A stretch of DNA of 64,000 nucleotides from an uncultured Flavobacteriales bacterium (GTDB lineage Bacteria; Bacteroidota; Bacteroidia; Flavobacteriales_G; Salibacteraceae). The notes beneath the pieces are model-generated. The model was not told the DNA's origin, searched no databases, and was given only the letters and a program-made list of their open reading frames with translations. The position numbers were made by a program, and so were the translations under genes. Shown here in pieces: positions 26,296 through 34,940 of the stretch; the stretch's first letter is position 1; every line of letters starts with the position of its first letter. The stretch covers positions 1-64,000 of the forward strand of contig CAKZKD010000034.1 in assembly GCA_937121175.1 (NCBI GenBank), in the 5' to 3' direction.

Positions 26296-27480
26296 ATGAA
26301 AACAACATCTACCCCTTTGGCAGGAATCATTCTTTTGGTCATTTTATTTTTGACCACTGAAAGTCAAGCTCAAAGCACAAATGCCTCTCCTGTAAAACGT
26401 CCTCTTATTGAAGAATACACAGGTGCATGGTGTGCCTCATGTGCATTCGGAAGTGTATATGCTGAGCATTTAGAAAAAAACTACCCTAATGCTATTATGG
26501 TGGCTATACATAGCGGCGATAGTATGATGGTGGATTACATAAGAAAGTACATGTTTTCATATTACGGCGCGTTGCCTCGATTTCTTATGGATAGAACTGA
26601 TTTTCCAGATAATCCAAAAACTACCCCCGGAGTTAGTGCTTATCCTTGGGCGACTTCCCTAGATTCTTTAGATTATTTTTTAGATAAAATATACAATCAA
26701 ACACCTATTGCTTCGGTAGGCATAGAACAAGAATATGACGAAACCAAGCGCGAAATAACAGCTACTGTAACGGCAACTTTTGTAGAAAATGCAAGCGGTG
26801 AGTTTCGCCTTAATTGTTTCCTAATTGAGGATTCTGTAACCGGCGGTACGCCATATGACCAAGCCAATAGTAATTTCAGTGGCTGGACGGGTGCTCCAAG
26901 TTTTTTGCAAGACTTGGTAAACAAGCCAACTATTATTAAAGGATATGTACATAATCATGTTGTACGGGAAATGCTTGGTTCTCCAGAAGGAATTTCAGCT
27001 TCAAACCCTACAACCGTTACAAAAGGAAGCACGTACAGCCACACCTTTACGTACAAAGTACCGCAAGATTATAGAGCTAAAAACATGTCAATGGTTGGAG
27101 TGATTCAGCGCTTTGGGCCTTCGAAAGAAACAGACCGACAAATCGTAAATTCCCTTTACCAACATCTTGAAGTCGAGGAAGCGCCTACTGCAGTTGCATC
27201 AACTTTTGATGAAAAAATTGTTGAATTATCTGTTTATCCAAATCCAGTTTCTTCAACAGTTACGTCCAAACTAGAATTTTATGTGCGAGAAGCTGGGAGT
27301 ATTTCGGCAACCATAGTGGACATGCAAGGTGAAGAAGTCTCTCAAGTTTTTAGTCAGGAATTTAATCAAGGGGAATATCGAGTTGACTTGAAAAGTCTTC
27401 ATTTGGAAAATGGATTGTATGTTATCCTTTTGGATAAGGATGGTCAAATCCAATCAAAAAGAATTCTTATTAAAGATTAA
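26296..27480 (+). CDS. Omp28-like T9SS-secreted protein with thioredoxin-like CxxC
   Basis: The 394-residue protein has a signal peptide ending in SQAQ, an N-terminal thioredoxin-like region (EEYTGAWCASCAFGSVYAE, CxxC at about 49-52, and IHSGDSMM) as in Omp28-related proteins, a C-terminal Ig-like region, and a T9SS tail (LSVYPNPVSSTV, KSLHLENGLYVI, SKRILIK). Omp28 proteins of Bacteroidota are surface lipoproteins or secreted proteins of unclear function; redox activity is suggested by the CxxC. It begins about 95 bp after the regulator gene. Confidence 0.85.
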   Translation: MKTTSTPLAGIILLVILFLTTESQAQSTNASPVKRPLIEEYTGAWCASCAFGSVYAEHLEKNYPNAIMVAIHSGDSMMVDYIRKYMFSYYGALPRFLMDRTDFPDNPKTTPGVSAYPWATSLDSLDYFLDKIYNQTPIASVGIEQEYDETKREITATVTATFVENASGEFRLNCFLIEDSVTGGTPYDQANSNFSGWTGAPSFLQDLVNKPTIIKGYVHNHVVREMLGSPEGISASNPTTVTKGSTYSHTFTYKVPQDYRAKNMSMVGVIQRFGPSKETDRQIVNSLYQHLEVEEAPTAVASTFDEKIVELSVYPNPVSSTVTSKLEFYVREAGSISATIVDMQGEEVSQVFSQEFNQGEYRVDLKSLHLENGLYVILLDKDGQIQSKRILIKD

Positions 27481-27506
27481 TAGTAGTTACGTATCAATTT
27501 AGAGGT

Positions 27507-28364
27507 TTGAAAAATTACATCGTCCTATTGCTCGCGATTTTATTGTTCTTGTGCTCTTCTTGTAAAAAAGAGTATTTGAATCATGTAACAGTTGAAACTA
27601 ACTTAGTTCATTCCGCCTTAGTTAATGACGACTACCAATTGTATCATTTACTACCAAGTGACTATTCTGCAAGCAACTCCTATCCGTTGGTCGTTTTTCT
27701 TGATGGAAACTGGTATAACAAGTTTTTCCAAAAAGAAATGGCAAGTCTAATTGAGTCTGGAGAAATTCCTCCTTGCATTTTGGTTGGTGTAGGTTATCCA
27801 CTTGATGGTGGATACAAAGAACTTTGTCCGCATTGCAAAGATGAAGAAGATGATATTCTGATACCCCGATTCAGAGACTACACCTTCCCCACTGTGGTTA
27901 CTTGGACAATTCCAACAGGAGAAGGTGATAAATATGCTTCGTTTTTGAATGAAGAACTTGTTCCCAAAATTGCAAGCGAGTATTCCATAGATACCAACAT
28001 GATATATTTAATGGGACACTCTTTGGGTGGATTAAGCATGTTTTACAATATGTTCGAATATGTAAATCCAAAATTTGATGGATATGCCTCGGTTAGCCCT
28101 TCTCTCTACTGGGCCGAAGGACACAATTTTTCGTTGGAGGAAAATTACCATCAAAATCATTCAGATTTAAACACTAAACTGTACATAGCCTATGGTTCAG
28201 CAGAGTCAGGGAGCTTGGCTGCCCATAACGCTGAAATGATTGAACGCATAGAAAGTCGAAACTACCCTTCGCTTAAATTTAAGTCAGACGTTTTTGTTGG
28301 GTCAAGTCATCGACAGGCCGCATGGGAAGGATTTAGGAAAGGATTGATCTTCTGTTTAAACTAA
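27507..28364 (+). CDS. Putative esterase lipoprotein (alpha/beta hydrolase, TTG start)
   Basis: The 285-residue protein has a lipoprotein signal (LCSSC, Cys19) and the nucleophile elbow GHSLGG (Ser172) within an alpha/beta-hydrolase fold of the esterase D/siderophore-esterase type (VVFLDGNWY, ILVGVGYP, and His in SSHRQAAWEG near the end). The only start that yields a signal peptide is TTG at 27507, preceded by AGAGG. Its substrate is unknown; the family includes trilactone esterases and antigen 85-like enzymes. Confidence 0.82.
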   Translation: MKNYIVLLLAILLFLCSSCKKEYLNHVTVETNLVHSALVNDDYQLYHLLPSDYSASNSYPLVVFLDGNWYNKFFQKEMASLIESGEIPPCILVGVGYPLDGGYKELCPHCKDEEDDILIPRFRDYTFPTVVTWTIPTGEGDKYASFLNEELVPKIASEYSIDTNMIYLMGHSLGGLSMFYNMFEYVNPKFDGYASVSPSLYWAEGHNFSLEENYHQNHSDLNTKLYIAYGSAESGSLAAHNAEMIERIESRNYPSLKFKSDVFVGSSHRQAAWEGFRKGLIFCLN

Positions 28365-28370
28365 TTAATA

Positions 28371-28967
28371 ATGAAAAAGATATTAGTAATTACAGTGGCT
28401 GTATTATTCGCCGTAAAGGCATTTGCCCAAGACACCATAACCCCCACTTCAATTATTGAGGCTAATTTCATTATAGAACCTCAGGAGCCTTCTTTTGGGT
28501 TTCAATTTGGCTATCAACACCAGATTCTTAGTGCTACTAACTGGTTCACTTTTTATGCTGGTGCATTTAATTCGTTTCTTCGAACTAATGAAACCGTAGA
28601 AGATGAAGGTACTACAGGACAGACCATTGAAAATTGTTTGGGTGGGTCTGCAACTGGAGAGTTTCGATTCCTGAAGAAAAGAAATTTGTTTTTTAATGTC
28701 TCTGTTATTTCAGGTTGGGGGTTTAGAAAAACAAGTGTCAATTTAAAATACCCACTGTATAACATCGACAGGGATTATGTGGAGGATTATCATTTTCTAA
28801 AATTGGGTGTAGATTCTAGAGTTGGTTACCGTTTTAATAACAATTGGGGAATCCAATTTATTGCTAAGTATGATTTTTCTAGAATGGCAGATAAATACAG
28901 GAATATTCTTGGAGAAAAACCAGGGTTTATCTACGGATTCGGGTTGACTTATAATTGGACTAAGTAA
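28371..28967 (+). CDS. Small outer-membrane-type beta-barrel protein
   Basis: The 198-residue protein has a signal peptide (ending KAFAQ) and alternating aromatic and polar residues with terminal motifs (GYQHQI, FYGFGLTYNW) of an 8-stranded outer-membrane barrel or similar. The family is not recognised. It is 6 bp after the esterase gene, so probably co-transcribed. Confidence 0.7.
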   Translation: MKKILVITVAVLFAVKAFAQDTITPTSIIEANFIIEPQEPSFGFQFGYQHQILSATNWFTFYAGAFNSFLRTNETVEDEGTTGQTIENCLGGSATGEFRFLKKRNLFFNVSVISGWGFRKTSVNLKYPLYNIDRDYVEDYHFLKLGVDSRVGYRFNNNWGIQFIAKYDFSRMADKYRNILGEKPGFIYGFGLTYNWTK

Positions 28968-29090
28968 GTCTTCATTTTCCAAACCTCTTTTAAATTGAGT
29001 TACAAAAACTAATTAAGGGCCACTCCACAATCCATGTGCTGGTAAAGCACCACAAGTCACCTATTTACAACTCCTTTCCACATTGAACAC

Positions 29091-30485
29091 CTAATAAAGG
29101 ATTCTAGGAGCTTTTAAAAAGCTTCGGTTAGATTTTAGAAATTTCAGAGTATCGAAAACCCCATTTACTTCGCCACTAAATTCAATATCAAATTCTAATT
29201 TTTCTGTATCAAAATAATGGGTTTCAAAACAGAACAATTCATGCTTTTCCTGGCCGGTTTCTTTTATGAACAGCAATTCATCTTCAACAAAAACAGAAAG
29301 GGAATCTCCTGGTTTAATAAGGTAATCACCAACATATTGGGTCCTCTCTAGTGGATTGAAATTTCGATATTTCTTTTTTGGTGGAATCGTGATTGGCTTA
29401 CCCAAAGCCCAAGTCGTTAAATCATTGCTCAATTGACTCCTTGGTGTATTATCGTCGTTGGTCAAGAAGCCAATAAACAAATCTTGTTCGGGTAAATAAT
29501 TAACAGCCCCAACAAAACCATTCATCGCTCCAAGGTGGCCATATAACCGTAGAGAATCGTATGCCCTAATTCCCCAACCGAAGCCATAAGTACCCGAATT
29601 CATAAATTTCAACTGTTGCACTAATTCTTTTGAAAACAACTCAGCGCTGAACACGGCTTTTGTAAACCGTCTGAGGTCGTGTAAGTTAGAATACATATTC
29701 CCAGAACTGAACGGTTGATTAAGATTGATGTACTCGGCTACGGCCTTTTCTCTGGGACTCGTTCTGTAACCTTTCACCAATTTTTGAGGTCCAATTTCAT
29801 TCACACAAACACCGGTGCTGGTCAATTCCAAGGGTTTGCAAATCTGTTGGTCGATATATTCAGCAAATGAAAGCCCACTCACCTGCTCTATTATTAAACC
29901 AAGAAACACATATCCAGTATTGGTATAATAAAAACGTTCACCGGGTTCGTAGTGAAAGGCATCTCGTTTTACGGTTTCGATTACGTCCTTTGGCACAAGA
30001 CTTTTCCGACGACTTTCCCATTTCCAATTTTCGAACTCATGGTAATCGCGAATTCCAGAATAGTGCGTTAAAAGCTGTTGAATGGTTACTTCTTCACTTC
30101 TCGGGAAATCTGGAAAAAAGTGATTTAACTTGTCGCTTAAAGACAATTTGTTTTGTTCAACCAGTTGCAAAATTGCCGCCGCTGTGAACGTTTTAGTAAT
30201 TGACCCAATCAAAAATATCGAGGAATCTGTAAAACCTTCATTTCCCTCAACACTCGTTAAACCTAGTGACTTTTTAAAAACAATCGTATCTTTTTTAGTA
30301 ATGAGTACTGACCCATTAAAGCGCTTATTAGCGGCCATGGCTTCGATGTATTCATCTAGCAAGGCGGTTGACTCCAGATTCGACTCTTGTACCTTATTTG
30401 GCTCCACAGAGCCGCAACCGAAAAGTGTTATAACACCAATTATTAGGATTTTTGTTCTACTTACCTTCAATTCTTGTGGGAGCAT
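29091..30485 (-). CDS. Serine hydrolase, beta-lactamase class C family, lipoprotein
   Basis: The 464-residue protein has a lipoprotein signal (LFGC, Cys24) and class C/penicillin-binding-like motifs: SITK (Ser95, Lys98), YTN (Tyr187-Thr-Asn189) and HLG near 327. In Bacteroidota such proteins are usually envelope esterases or D-peptidases, not true AmpC lactamases. Its start overlaps the 3' end of the erythromycin-esterase-like gene by 29 bp. No substrate prediction is possible. Confidence 0.9.
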   Translation of the reverse strand: MLPQELKVSRTKILIIGVITLFGCGSVEPNKVQESNLESTALLDEYIEAMAANKRFNGSVLITKKDTIVFKKSLGLTSVEGNEGFTDSSIFLIGSITKTFTAAAILQLVEQNKLSLSDKLNHFFPDFPRSEEVTIQQLLTHYSGIRDYHEFENWKWESRRKSLVPKDVIETVKRDAFHYEPGERFYYTNTGYVFLGLIIEQVSGLSFAEYIDQQICKPLELTSTGVCVNEIGPQKLVKGYRTSPREKAVAEYINLNQPFSSGNMYSNLHDLRRFTKAVFSAELFSKELVQQLKFMNSGTYGFGWGIRAYDSLRLYGHLGAMNGFVGAVNYLPEQDLFIGFLTNDDNTPRSQLSNDLTTWALGKPITIPPKKKYRNFNPLERTQYVGDYLIKPGDSLSVFVEDELLFIKETGQEKHELFCFETHYFDTEKLEFDIEFSGEVNGVFDTLKFLKSNRSFLKAPRILY

Positions 30486-31695
30486 TTACACGGTCATAAA
30501 ATAACACCGCGTCAAACAACATTGAATAAGGAGCTTTAATCTCACCAGAAGGTTTCCAATTATTAAAATCATTAAAGAACATATAAAATGGTTCTTTCTG
30601 CTGTTCCAAATTGAAGTAAGCATACGCTAAGCCTTGATTGTGCAATTTCGATTCGAGGCTTTCAGTATGAGGTTTAGGAACGGAAATGGGCTTAAAGTCC
30701 CACTTAGAGTGGGTGCCCGAATAGGCAGTTGTAGCTATAATTTTACTCTCTTCATCGTATTTTTTGAATACAATATCCCCAACTGTTATATTCTGCTCTC
30801 CCGTTGGGTCATTCGTGTATTCTTGAAACAAACGGATATTCTTGGCTGCATGACCATTATGCATGTGTACTATGATCTTTTCGTTTGGATAGACACTATC
30901 AATCAACCAAATCAAATTTTCAGCCATTTGTCGTTCGCGATGATGATAACGGCGAATGTCTTTATCGGAATACTTCTCAATATTCCAAGCATTCTTGGCA
31001 AAGGCACGTAAACTTCTTAATTGCTGAACTTCTCGATTTACTCCCCTAATTGATGTTTTATAATCGATTAGATAATCAAGATATTGCAGAACTTCTGTTT
31101 TCTCAGTTAACGTGCTTAAACTGTCTCTATATTCTAGATCTATGACTTGGTGCAACACTGCCAAGAATTGACTTCGCTTTTTCGAATCGCTGTAATAACT
31201 TGGCGTTTCTGTTACCAATTTTTCTATCCAACTTTTAAGTTTCGTTTGATTAGCAATACGGCTATCAAATCCTTCCACCCGAATTGGAGCCTGTGTTTCT
31301 TTTTGAAGGTCGAGGTAACCGAAGAGTTTATTGTACTCGTTTGTCTTTCCCTGTGGCCAATACATGGCTTTTCTATATTCTTGAGAAGACTGTTCCTGCT
31401 CAACTTTTTTGTCAATTTGGTGCATGCTAAAAAAGCAATACTCTTGAATCAATACATTGAAGTTTAGTTCCTCGTGTAGGAATTTTACGAGATGCGCGAA
31501 AGCCTCGTATTCTGTACCGATTCCGTGTGTTTGTTCACCAAGAATTACTATTCGGGCATCGATAAACTGCTCCTTGAAATCAGTTTTTGTCTCTGAGTTT
31601 AATTCCTTTAGGTTGATGTTTCTTAAATCCAGTGTTTGACTGAATATTGAACCAGAACACAGCATCCAAGTCAAAACAATGATTGTAAATTTCAT
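30457..31695 (-). CDS. Erythromycin esterase-like protein
   Basis: The 412-residue protein has a signal peptide and the family motif VILGEQTHGIGTEYEAF (Glu and His of the EreA/EreB-like catalytic site), VLIQEY, and HMHNGHAAK in the C-terminal half. EreB-type enzymes hydrolyse macrolide lactones, but the wider family is diverse and most members do not confer resistance. Export and co-expression with the serine hydrolase (29-bp overlap) suggest an envelope lipid or natural-product ester hydrolysis unit. Confidence 0.85.
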   Translation of the reverse strand: MKFTIIVLTWMLCSGSIFSQTLDLRNINLKELNSETKTDFKEQFIDARIVILGEQTHGIGTEYEAFAHLVKFLHEELNFNVLIQEYCFFSMHQIDKKVEQEQSSQEYRKAMYWPQGKTNEYNKLFGYLDLQKETQAPIRVEGFDSRIANQTKLKSWIEKLVTETPSYYSDSKKRSQFLAVLHQVIDLEYRDSLSTLTEKTEVLQYLDYLIDYKTSIRGVNREVQQLRSLRAFAKNAWNIEKYSDKDIRRYHHRERQMAENLIWLIDSVYPNEKIIVHMHNGHAAKNIRLFQEYTNDPTGEQNITVGDIVFKKYDEESKIIATTAYSGTHSKWDFKPISVPKPHTESLESKLHNQGLAYAYFNLEQQKEPFYMFFNDFNNWKPSGEIKAPYSMLFDAVLFYDRVNAPTRIEGK

Positions 31696-31837
31696 AAAAC
31701 AACAATAGTCATTAGCGGCAACAAACTCAAATACAACAGTTTGGTTATTTGGTTCAATTCAACAAAGAAAATTATAGGCGATAACAGATCAAGCAGAACA
31801 TTCAAGTTTAAGAAGAACTATGTAGCCAAAAAATTAA

Positions 31838-31871
31838 TTTGCACTACGTCTAAATCGGACTGCTATATTAG
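31838..31871 (+). promoter_or_regulatory. Putative promoter of the sigma/MbnP-MbnH operon
   Basis: TTTG at 31838-31841 and TATATTAG at 31864-31871 resemble Bacteroidota TTTG/TAnnTTTG boxes, with a spacing of 22 bases and one mismatch in the -7 element. It lies just upstream of the sigma-factor reading frame, so transcription would begin about 10 bases before the first usable codon. This is a guess from consensus. Confidence 0.35.
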
Positions 31872-31937
31872 CGGCCTATTTAATTCCGTATCAAAACACC
31901 CCAAACATTTCATTCTATCTATACCGAACATTGCGAT

Positions 31938-32414
31938 TTGGTGTATAACCTCGCGTTGAACTACCTGCATTCTACTGAGGATGCAGAAGAATTAACGCAG
32001 GATGTGTTTGTGAAGGTGCACAAGGAAATGGACAAGTTTAGAGGTGAATCAAAAGTTAAAACTTGGATTTATCGAATTACAATCAATGCTTGCCTAGACA
32101 AAATCAAGTCTAAACAACGCAGACAACGATTTAACTTTTTACGTTACTTGAGTGATGATTTTGTAACGTTTCAGCCGGCAGAATTTAACCATCCTGGAAT
32201 TCAATTAGAACAGAAAGAATCCACAGAACGCATAATGAAAGCAATTAAAACCTTGCCGCCAAACCAACAAACGGCCCTCATATTGAAGTCCATAGAAGGT
32301 CAATCTCAGAAGGAAATTGCAGAAATAATGCAGCTAAACGAAAAGGCTGTAGAGTCTCTTCTTACAAGAGCTAGAGCTAAATTGAAAGGTATTTTGAATA
32401 ACTACGAAGGATAA
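31938..32414 (+). CDS. ECF-type RNA polymerase sigma factor
   Basis: 158 residues from TTG at 31938. It has sigma2 (AEELTQDVFVKVHKEM, VKTWIYRITINACLDKIKS) and sigma4 (LPPNQQTALILKSIEGQSQKEIAEIM, VESLLTRARAKL). Homologues start about 16 residues earlier; here the frame is open back to 31884 (after TAA at 31881), reading ...IKTPQTFHSIYTEHCD, but contains no ATG/GTG/TTG before 31938, only ATC at 31890. The start is therefore unsettled. It heads a rightward operon (29 bp to the next gene) and is the likely activator of that operon. Confidence 0.88.
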   Translation: MVYNLALNYLHSTEDAEELTQDVFVKVHKEMDKFRGESKVKTWIYRITINACLDKIKSKQRRQRFNFLRYLSDDFVTFQPAEFNHPGIQLEQKESTERIMKAIKTLPPNQQTALILKSIEGQSQKEIAEIMQLNEKAVESLLTRARAKLKGILNNYEG

Positions 32415-32443
32415 AAAAAGATTTCTCGTCTTAGAATTAGAAC

Positions 32444-32725
32444 ATGAAAAAAGAGGATTTATATATTGAAGACTTACTAGGCCAAATAGAGCGTGTGGAT
32501 ACTCCTCCGTTTTTATTCACTAGAATTGAAGCTAAAATTGACGCAGAGGCGCAACCTATTCATTCGCAATGGTCAATGGCTCTTGTTGCAATGGGCGTTC
32601 TGACAATAATGCTAAACATTTTTGTTGTGCTAAATTCAAATGACACCGATTTAGAGAACTCAAATGCATCCTCTATTGCAATGAGTTTGGACATTAACCC
32701 TTCTTATCAACTGTACAATGACTAA
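32444..32725 (+). CDS. Small membrane protein, candidate anti-sigma factor
   Basis: The 93-residue protein has an N-terminal cytoplasmic segment with LLGQIERVDTPPFLFTRIEAKI, a TM helix (about 43-63) and a short periplasmic tail. It sits between a sigma factor and a CpxP/CnrX-like sensor, the position of CnrY-type anti-sigma factors. No classical zinc-binding anti-sigma motif is seen, so the assignment rests on topology and gene order. Its stop overlaps the next start by 8 bp. Confidence 0.6.
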   Translation: MKKEDLYIEDLLGQIERVDTPPFLFTRIEAKIDAEAQPIHSQWSMALVAMGVLTIMLNIFVVLNSNDTDLENSNASSIAMSLDINPSYQLYND

Positions 32726-33200
32726 AATAAAAGCGCTTTATTTAGTCGTCGGGCTGTTAATTGCCACCAATATTGGCCTGTTGATTTGGACAACCAAAGC
32801 TCCAATGCATAAGCATGGCCATAAAAAACACACAAGACACGAAGGACCGAAAAAATTAGTTGCGAAAAAACTGAATTTTTCTGAGGAACAGATTCAGGCC
32901 TACGAGCGCATTATCAAAGAACACCAAACAGCTGTGAAAGAAACCCACGATAAAATTCGTTTGAAGAAGAATGAATTGTACGGGCAGTTGAATGCAGATA
33001 GCACCAGCACAAACTCCCTATTGATTGGTGAAATAAGTGACCTATTCTCGGAAATGGAAACGATACACTACAACCATTTTGAAGATATAAAAGCAATTTG
33101 TACTCAAGAGCAGTTGCCGCTTTTTGAGGAACTCACGACAGAGTTAAGTACACTATTTGCGCCCCACCCAAAAAATCAAAGACGTTCTACTCGCAAATGA
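32718..33200 (+). CDS. CpxP/CnrX-like periplasmic metal-sensor protein
   Basis: The 160-residue protein has an N-terminal TM/signal anchor (about 5-25), a His-rich stretch (HKHGHKKHTRH, residues 31-41) and a helical domain with LTxxQ-family features (LNFSEEQIQAYERIIKEHQ, CTQEQLPLFEEL), as in CpxP, ZraP and CnrX. CnrX senses nickel/cobalt and releases the sigma factor CnrH through CnrY. This order (sigma, membrane protein, sensor) matches that logic. The metal is probably copper, given the MbnP and MbnH genes next to it. It overlaps its downstream neighbour by 4 bp. Confidence 0.75.
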   Translation: MTKIKALYLVVGLLIATNIGLLIWTTKAPMHKHGHKKHTRHEGPKKLVAKKLNFSEEQIQAYERIIKEHQTAVKETHDKIRLKKNELYGQLNADSTSTNSLLIGEISDLFSEMETIHYNHFEDIKAICTQEQLPLFEELTTELSTLFAPHPKNQRRSTRK

Positions 33201-33865
33201 AAAGGGTAAAGACTTTCGTTCTTTGCACGCTTGTTTCCTTTTCAATTCATGCGCAATCGAGTCTGGAAATCAAATCCATAGTTCATAACACCTCCTTAAA
33301 GACTAATAAGCAATATAGTTCTGAAAATCATAACTTTAAAATAGATAATCTAAAGTTTTACATTTCGAATATTGTTTATTTAAACCAAGGTGATACTGTA
33401 CTTGAATTCCAGAAAAAACATCACTTGATTGATATAGCAGACACGAACAGTTTGAAGCTCTTATCTGCATTAGAAACAAGCTTCGATGAAGTCCGATTTC
33501 AAATTGGAATTGATAGCTCAACCAACGTTTCTGGTGCGTTAGACGGTGACCTTGACCCTACAAAAGGAATGTATTGGACTTGGCAAAGTGGCTATATAAA
33601 CTTCAAATTAGAAGGAACTTCCTCTTACTCTCAACAAAGAAATGGGGCGTTTGAATACCATCTTGGAGGCTACCTTCCTCCTTTTCAGACCATTCAAAGC
33701 GTTTCCTTAAAAACAAAATCCACGAATCAAGTTAAGATTGAACTGGATATTGGGAAATTTCTCGAACTGACTAATATCGAAACAACCCCAAAAGTGATGT
33801 CTCCTAGCCCTGAAGCTAAACGCCTGTCTGAGGTTCTTTCAACTTGTTTTAATATAAATGAGTAA
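33197..33865 (+). CDS. MbnP-family periplasmic protein
   Basis: The 222-residue protein has a signal peptide (ending IHAQ) and the MbnP core DPTKGMYWTWQSGYINFKLEG (Trp127, Trp129), FKIDNLKFYISNIVY and YHLGGYLPPF. MbnP proteins bind copper after a Trp is oxidised to kynurenine by the dihaem partner MbnH. Here the MbnH-like gene follows with an 8-bp overlap, so the pair is complete. Which Trp is modified cannot be told from sequence; Trp127 and Trp129 are conserved candidates. No methanobactin biosynthesis genes are in the window. Confidence 0.85.
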   Translation: MKRVKTFVLCTLVSFSIHAQSSLEIKSIVHNTSLKTNKQYSSENHNFKIDNLKFYISNIVYLNQGDTVLEFQKKHHLIDIADTNSLKLLSALETSFDEVRFQIGIDSSTNVSGALDGDLDPTKGMYWTWQSGYINFKLEGTSSYSQQRNGAFEYHLGGYLPPFQTIQSVSLKTKSTNQVKIELDIGKFLELTNIETTPKVMSPSPEAKRLSEVLSTCFNINE

Positions 33866-34886
33866 GCCTGCAAACGTCATCTGGTTATTGTGTTCAGCTG
33901 CTGTGCTTTTTGGGTTTTCAGCGGTTAATGATGGATTTATTCCGAAGTACCCACATAATTGGCCCAAACCCCAGTATAATTTCGAATCAAACCCACTAAA
34001 ACCGGAGCAAATAGCTTTAGGGCGCAAATTGTTTTACGACCCTATTTTATCGGCAAACAATACCATTTCTTGTGCAAGTTGCCATCTATCCTATACAGCT
34101 TTTACGCATGTTGACCATGCTTTAAGTCATGGTATTCGAGACAGTATTGGCACGCGCAACTCACCAGTACTGATTAACCTTGCTTGGAACAAACATTTTA
34201 TGTGGGACGGAGCGGTAAATAACATTGAAGTACAGGCGCTCGCTCCTATTTCGCATCCAGCAGAAATGGGTAGTTCCATTACTGAGGCACTAGTCAAACT
34301 GAATGCGGATAGCACGTACCAATCCATGTTTGAATCGTGTTTTCAAACTAAAGAGATTTCGAGTAAGCAAATACTAATATCTCTTGCCCAGTTTCAACTT
34401 ACGTTAATTTCATCCAATGCCAAATACGATCAAGTACAAGCTGGAAAAGCTGAATTTTCAATTCAAGAGAATAAAGGGTACAAACTGTTTAAGCAACATT
34501 GCAACAGCTGTCACACTGAACCATTGTTCACCAATGGCAAATTCTCAAGCAACGGACTGCCAGTCGATACTACATTAAACGATGTTGGAAGGTATGGAGT
34601 CTCTAAGCGCCCAGCAGATTCTTTGCAATTTAAAATTCCTACATTGCGTAATATTGAATTCTCGCAGCCTTATATGCACGATGGCCGTTTTAAGACGATT
34701 GCCGAAGCTTTGAAGCATTACAGCTATGGAATTGATAGTTCCGGTAACTTTAAGAGCAAAATCAACGGGAACATACAGTTAAGCAGTAACGATAGAGTCG
34801 ATTTACTCGCGTTTCTACTCACACTTACTGATAAATCCTTTTTATTTAACCCTGATTACGCTTATCCGCGTGCTTTACAAAATTGA
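33858..34886 (+). CDS. Dihaem cytochrome c peroxidase / MauG family (MbnH-like)
   Basis: The 342-residue protein has an N-terminal signal, two haem-binding CxxCH motifs (CASCH 72-76, CNSCH 215-219) and PYMHDGRF (272-279) typical of bacterial dihaem peroxidases. MauG/MbnH relatives use high-valent haem iron to oxidise a Trp in a partner protein. Its gene overlaps mbnP by 8 bp, so MbnP is the expected substrate. The signal peptide makes it periplasmic. Plain hydrogen peroxide detoxification is the alternative, less favoured because of gene coupling. Confidence 0.88.
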   Translation: MSKPANVIWLLCSAAVLFGFSAVNDGFIPKYPHNWPKPQYNFESNPLKPEQIALGRKLFYDPILSANNTISCASCHLSYTAFTHVDHALSHGIRDSIGTRNSPVLINLAWNKHFMWDGAVNNIEVQALAPISHPAEMGSSITEALVKLNADSTYQSMFESCFQTKEISSKQILISLAQFQLTLISSNAKYDQVQAGKAEFSIQENKGYKLFKQHCNSCHTEPLFTNGKFSSNGLPVDTTLNDVGRYGVSKRPADSLQFKIPTLRNIEFSQPYMHDGRFKTIAEALKHYSYGIDSSGNFKSKINGNIQLSSNDRVDLLAFLLTLTDKSFLFNPDYAYPRALQN

Positions 34887-34940
34887 GCAAAGGATAATGA
34901 ACATAAATTCGTCAAATAACAAAACTTAAAGAATCGTATC

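Noticed and set aside
31741-31959. Forward ORF of 72 residues upstream of the sigma factor
   Set aside because: No family features; overlaps the promoter region and the start of the sigma gene in another frame.
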